A program made the position numbers and the translations under genes. Shown in pieces: positions 58,871 to 64,000 of a DNA stretch of 64,000 nucleotides. The notes under the pieces are model-generated. The model was given only the letters and a program-made list of their open reading frames with translations, made no database searches and was not told where the DNA came from. Each line of letters opens with the position of its first letter. The first letter of the stretch is position 1. Source of the DNA: Eulemur rufifrons. Taxonomy: Eukaryota > Chordata > Mammalia > Primates > Lemuridae. Location of the stretch: the NCBI RefSeq assembly GCF_041146395.1, contig NC_091006.1, forward strand, positions 8,066,001 through 8,130,000. The letters are read 5' to 3'.

Positions 58871-60503
58871 GCTACAAAACACCACAGAACTCACAATTCT
58901 TATAAACCAATAAAACAAGAGGGAAAACAAAGCAATAAGGTACCACCCAACAGGATGAATAGGCCGAAATCCACATATCAATGCTATCAATTAACATTAA
59001 TGGACCGAATGCTTCTCTCAAAAGACACAGGCTGGCTGAATGGAAGAGAAAACACAACCCAAGTATCTGCTGTCTCCAAGAAACACATCCAAACCACAAG
59101 GACACACACAGACTCAACATGAAAGGATGAAAAAAAATATTCCATGCAAATGAAAATCAAAAGAGAGCAGGTGTAGCCATTCTCATATCAGATAAAAGTG
59201 ACGTTCAGCCAACAAACGTATAGAAAGACAAAGGGATGATCATTATATAATGGTAAACGCAGCAATTCAACAAGAAGACATAACAATCCTAAATATATAT
59301 GCATTTAAAACAGGAGCTCCCAGATACATAAAGCAAATTTTACTTGAGCTAAGCAAAAAACTAAATAGCACCATCATAATTGCTGGGGACCTCAACACCC
59401 CACTGTCAGAGCTCGACAAATCATCAAAGCAGAAAATAAATAAAGAAACTATGGACTTAAACCAAAATCTAAATCAAACAGACTTAACAGACATTTATAG
59501 AACATTTTCTACCACAAAACTACAGAATACACATTCTTTTCCATAGCAAATGGGTCATTCTCCAGGATTAATCATATCTTAGGCCCAAAACAGGTCTCAA
59601 CAAATTCAAAACAATTGAAATCATACCAGGTATCTTGTCAGACCACAGCAGAATAAAACCAGAAATATATTCCAAAAGGAACTCTCAAAACTACACCAAC
59701 ACTTGTAAAATAAGCAGCCTGCTGCTGAATGATCCTTGAGTCAATGACAAAATCAAGAAGAAATTTCAAATTTTTTTGTATTGAATGACAAAAATGACAC
59801 AAGTTATCAAAATCTCTGGGTTGCAGAAAAAGCAGAGCTAAGAGGGAATCTCATAGCTCCCAATGCCTACATAAAAAAGACAGAAAGACCACAAATTACC
59901 AACTTCGTATTATGCCTCAAGGACATAGAAAAATAAGAACAAACCAGACCCAAATCTAGCAGAAGAATAGAAAAGGCAAGAATCAGAGCAGAAATAAATG
60001 AAATGGAAACAAACAAAAAATCCCCACAGTACAGAGGATTGATGAAACAAAAGTCTATTGACTACTTGCTAGATTAACCAGGAAAAGAAGAGAAAGGATT
60101 CAAATAAGCTCAATCATAAATGAAAAAGGAGACATCAGAACCAATACTGCAGAAGTACAAAATACCGTCTGAGACTACTATGAAAACCCCTATGCACACA
60201 AACTAGAAAATCTAGAGGAGATGGATGAATTTTTGGAAATGCGCACTTCCCAAGCTTGAATCAGGAAGAAATGAAAATCCATAGCAAAGCAGCAATGAGG
60301 AGCAAGATTGAAACAGTAATAAAACATCCTGCAACAACAAGGAATCCCAGCACCAGATAGGTTCACAGCTGAATTCTACCAGAACTACAATGAAGAGTTG
60401 GTACCTATGCTACTGAAACTGTTCCATAATATTGAGAAGGAGAAAATCCTCTTTAACTCATACTTCAAAGTCAGTATCACCATTACCAAATCCAGGGAAG
60501 TGT

Positions 60504-60508
<5 letters not shown>

Positions 60509-60530
<22 letters not shown>
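60509..60530. repeat. (CA)n microsatellite in L1
   Basis: ACACAC run inside the reverse-transcriptase region, not present in the paralogous L1s. Confidence 0.95.
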
Positions 60531-60534
<4 letters not shown>

Positions 60535-60844
60535 ACTATAGGCCGATGTTCCTAATGAACATGGATGCAAAAACCTTCAAGAAAATACTAGTGAGCCGAA
60601 TGCAGCAGCACATCAGAAAAATAATTCACTGTACTGAAGTGAGTTTATCCCAGGGATGCAAGGATGGTTACCGTACACAAATCAATTAATGTGATTCAGC
60701 TCATAAACAGAATTAAAAACAAAAATTATATGATCATTTCAATAGATGTAGAAAAAGCATTCAATAATATCCAGCATATCTTCATGTTGAAGACCCTGAA
60801 CAAGCATAGAGGGAACATACCTCAAAATAATTAAAGCCATTTAT

Positions 60845-61110
60845 AGCCCTAAATCAAGCCATGTATCCAAAACATCTTTACTTCCTTAATATTTTGAAAT
60901 AAAAAAGGTAAAGTAGTTGTAAAATACCATATCTGGGAAAAAAATTAATTCAGAAGCAATTAAATCATCAAAAGAGTTTGAATTAGAAGGATATAAATTT
61001 CAAAATATTATAATTTAGTGATTTCTAAGAGTTCAAATAACATCATGTTTCATAATCTGTTTTAAATTCAATATTATTCCAATAAAAGTATTTTAAACTA
61101 ATTGAACCAA
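60845..61110. mobile_element. Unassigned insert within L1, copy 4
   Basis: Same insert, at the same L1 position, as 30318 and 45492. The right border duplication is lost. Confidence 0.5.
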
Positions 61111-61135
61111 TCACTCACAGCCAACATCATACTGA

Positions 61136-61481
<346 letters not shown>

Positions 61482-62164
61482 TGAATGGGGCAAAGTTAAT
61501 GGCATTCCCTTTAAGACCTGCAACAGGACAAGGATGCCCCCTGTCACCACTTCTATTCAACACACTACTGAAAGTCCTAGTCAGCACATTCAGGCAAGAG
61601 AGGGAAATAAAGGGCATCCACATCAGAGAAGAGGAGGTCAAACTATGCCTGTTTTTTGATGATTTGATCTTATATCTAGAAAACCATAAGGACTCCTCCA
61701 AAGGACTCCGGGAATTGATAAATAAATTCAGGAAAGATTCAGGTTACAAAATTAATGTACATAAATCACTAGCATTCCTATGCACTAATAACAGCTGCAA
61801 TGAGAATCAAATCAAGAACCAAATACAATTCATGATAGATTAAGAAAATACCTAGGAATATTCTCAATCAAAGAGATGAAACATCTCTACAGGGACAAAT
61901 ATAAAACGCCGATGAAAGAAATTATAGATGACACAATAAATGGGAAAAAATCCTATGCTTATGTAGTCAAAAGAATCAATATTGTTAAGATATCCATTTT
62001 GCCCAACATGATTTACAGATTCAATGCAATTCCCAGCAAAATACCAATATCATTTCCCTCATAATTAGTAAAAACCATCCTATATTTCATATGGAATCAA
62101 AAAGGAGCCTGAACACAGAAAACACTCTAAGTAAAAAATACAAATCTCCAAAAGCATCACATGA

Positions 62165-63160
62165 TACTTTAAACTGTTGAGTGATTGGTATGAGTCTGTC
62201 CTTATTTCTTTTCAATGCATCAATGCCCCAGGTTAGCAGCCATCCAATTTCGCACATCTGTTTTTGTCATTTCCCCTAGAATTATCAAGCCCAGAGATGA
62301 CATAATAGCAGTGCATCCCCTGTAGTTCATCCAAGATCAACCAAAGTGAAATATCAGCTATCCCACAGTGACCCATGACTGGGGATTGTCAGCCCTCCAC
62401 CTAGCAGTTGTGATGAGGTGCTCACTGGCTTCGTTGGGGAGTACTCAATTCTCAAAATTGTCATTAGAGTTAGCATCCTATGACTACTGCCAGTACCAAC
62501 TGTTGCATCTCTTTTTGTAGAAGCAAACCATGAGATGGTGTTTAAAGAGAATCACAGAGGAGCATTCTAGGGAATCCAAGCCGACCTGGGCAAGGAACCT
62601 GGCAATGATCAGGTTCAATGGGAGAATTAAGCCTGATCCCACAGAGGCTTGGGAATATAAACTGCAGCACAGAGGTGACCTCAGTTTGGGGACCCTTAGA
62701 TTTGTGTGCCTGCGAGACACCGGCTGTTGGCTGTGTTCAGAAAGGGGGTGAGAGCCCTGCAGCTGTGGGCAAAACTCTGCAGATGTGGGCAACTGGGAGG
62801 TGTGAAGGAGCAGCTTGGGGACATGGATATGAGCAGTGCACCAACAGTATCCACTGCAATGTGTAAATACTTTTGAAGAAACAATTCCGTATCTGTGTGA
62901 TGCAGGACATTAGAGGTGGACAGTGAGGACAGGGAGAATGGGGTCCTGGACAGTGGGGAGATGGGAGGTTGGAAGAGTCCAAAACATAGTCAGTGTGAGA
63001 GGAGTTCATTAAGGGAAGAGAGAAATCCCAGGGTCACCTCAAAAGGAAATGGCTTCAGGGAGGGCCCTTGTGGACACATTCAGAGCCAGGACTCAAACAA
63101 AGGCAGTGGGCTTAGTCCAATTCCAGTGTGATTTGAGGTAGGGGCAGCCATTGGGCCATT

Positions 63161-63193
<33 letters not shown>

Positions 63194-63194
63194 T

Positions 63195-63227
<33 letters not shown>

Positions 63228-64000
63228 CCAAGGAGTTAGAATGATGCATATCTAGACAAAAATCTGCTGGACCTCAAGGCCTAGAGGGTTAGTGCACTGT
63301 TCTTGGCACAAAGGATAAAGGTGAGAGACAGGTGAGAATCCCAGTGAGGAAAGAATTCACAAATTTGAGGAGGGAGAAGTCAGCAATATGACAGAGGCAT
63401 TTGAAGCTGAGGCAGCAAGTCTTTCAGGAGAGGTTGAGCAGCGGGCTGTTTAAGCAGGGGAGGGGCCTGGCCACCAGCCTGGGGGAGGGTGGGGAATAAG
63501 GGCCTGCCTTGTATGAGTAATAGAGAAAAGCAATAGAGGTTTTCAGAGGGAGGGCCAGTGTTTCCTGGAGTCCAGCTCTGACCAAGGAGGGCTTTGGGTG
63601 GGGTAGTTATAGCATCACAGTTATGGGTGGGAGCACAGTGGAAAAGCACAGGCTCCACCTTTGTCTTGTAGGAGGACAGCAAGAAGATTTGTTAGTTAAT
63701 AAAAGTTAGTTATACCCCAGCAGAGACCAAATAGGAGCCTGGGCAGGGGAGGAGGATGAGGCCCAGGGCCCAGAAACCCTCGGAAGGCGCACAGACCCGA
63801 CACGTGGAAACAGTGAGTGTGGGTGGGCAGGAGTCCAGACCCTGGAGTCCAGGGAGTGTTGGAGCCTAGACGTGTGGAGATGTGTGGACAGCGCTGGAGA
63901 GTGATGAGCCCCAAGAATACAGTGAGAGAGGAGCGACAGGGGAGTCTGGGACTCAGAATATGTCAGAGTGTGCAATGTCTTTCCAGGGTCACTTTTACAC
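62165..64000. repeat. Segmental duplicon copy 4 (runs off the window)
   Basis: Matches 35.17-36.0 kb and then the first 0.75 kb of the unit (36.24 kb on), with more divergence than between copies 1 and 2. About 3.1 kb present in copy 1 (32.09-35.17 kb) is missing. If colinear, its small open frame would lie about 1 kb beyond the window end. Confidence 0.85.
63164..63227. repeat. (GT)n microsatellite, copy 4
   Basis: Long GT run with CTT and C interruptions, the longest of the four paralogous loci. Confidence 0.95.

Overview
The window is nuclear DNA from a strepsirrhine primate, most likely a Malagasy lemur. The main reason is a dozen or so full-length Alu copies that share the lemur signature: 'gctagagtgc' in place of the human head sequence, a linker rich in 'tatatata', and the phrase 'ttctttctatttttagtagagacggg'. 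L1 fragments with the matching 3' ends are also present. The only recognisable host genes are the first two exons of DMAC2 (minus strand) and all coding sequence of ERICH4 (plus strand). They lie in the order known from human chromosome 19q13.2, where PCAT19 and the CEACAM cluster follow. I saw no Ig-domain (CEACAM/PSG) exon here.

Layout. 1-3.4 kb: 5' part of DMAC2 with its CpG-rich promoter. 5.1-6.2 kb: ERICH4, two coding exons. 6.2-9.3 kb: old repeats (hAT-type, L1, MaLR-like LTR) plus lemur Alus. 9.4-11.4 kb: a truncated first copy (copy 0) of a duplicated block. 11.4-20.5 kb: L1s, Alus and an old tandem array of about 310 bp period, split by an L1. 20.5-36.0 kb (copy 1) and 36.0-51.2 kb (copy 2): two complete, highly similar tandem units of about 15.5 and 15.2 kb. 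51.2-56.3 kb (copy 3): a partial third unit. 56.3-58.5 kb: sequence related to 13.0-14.5 kb. 58.5-64.0 kb (copy 4): a unit with its own L1 and a roughly 3.1 kb deletion, running off the window end.

Each complete unit carries, on the minus strand, a CCAAT/AP-1-containing upstream segment, a 72-codon open frame without recognised homology, and a conserved AATAAA signal about 0.5 kb downstream. The frame is the most interesting item in the window. Copies 1 and 2 differ at 23 of 72 residues, with only about 3 silent codon changes and no indels, although flanking DNA differs by only about 3 percent. This suggests either a fast-evolving lineage-restricted small protein or a gene-conversion patch from a diverged paralogue. 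The units also carry an L1 containing an Alu, a roughly 280 bp insert of unknown kind and a GC-rich retropseudogene, which together give an order of events.

Predicted CTCF motifs point forward at 8.9 and 13.6 kb and in reverse at 54.4 kb, so they face each other across the array. All calls come from reading the sequence by eye. No searches were run, and percentages and substitution counts are hand counts.
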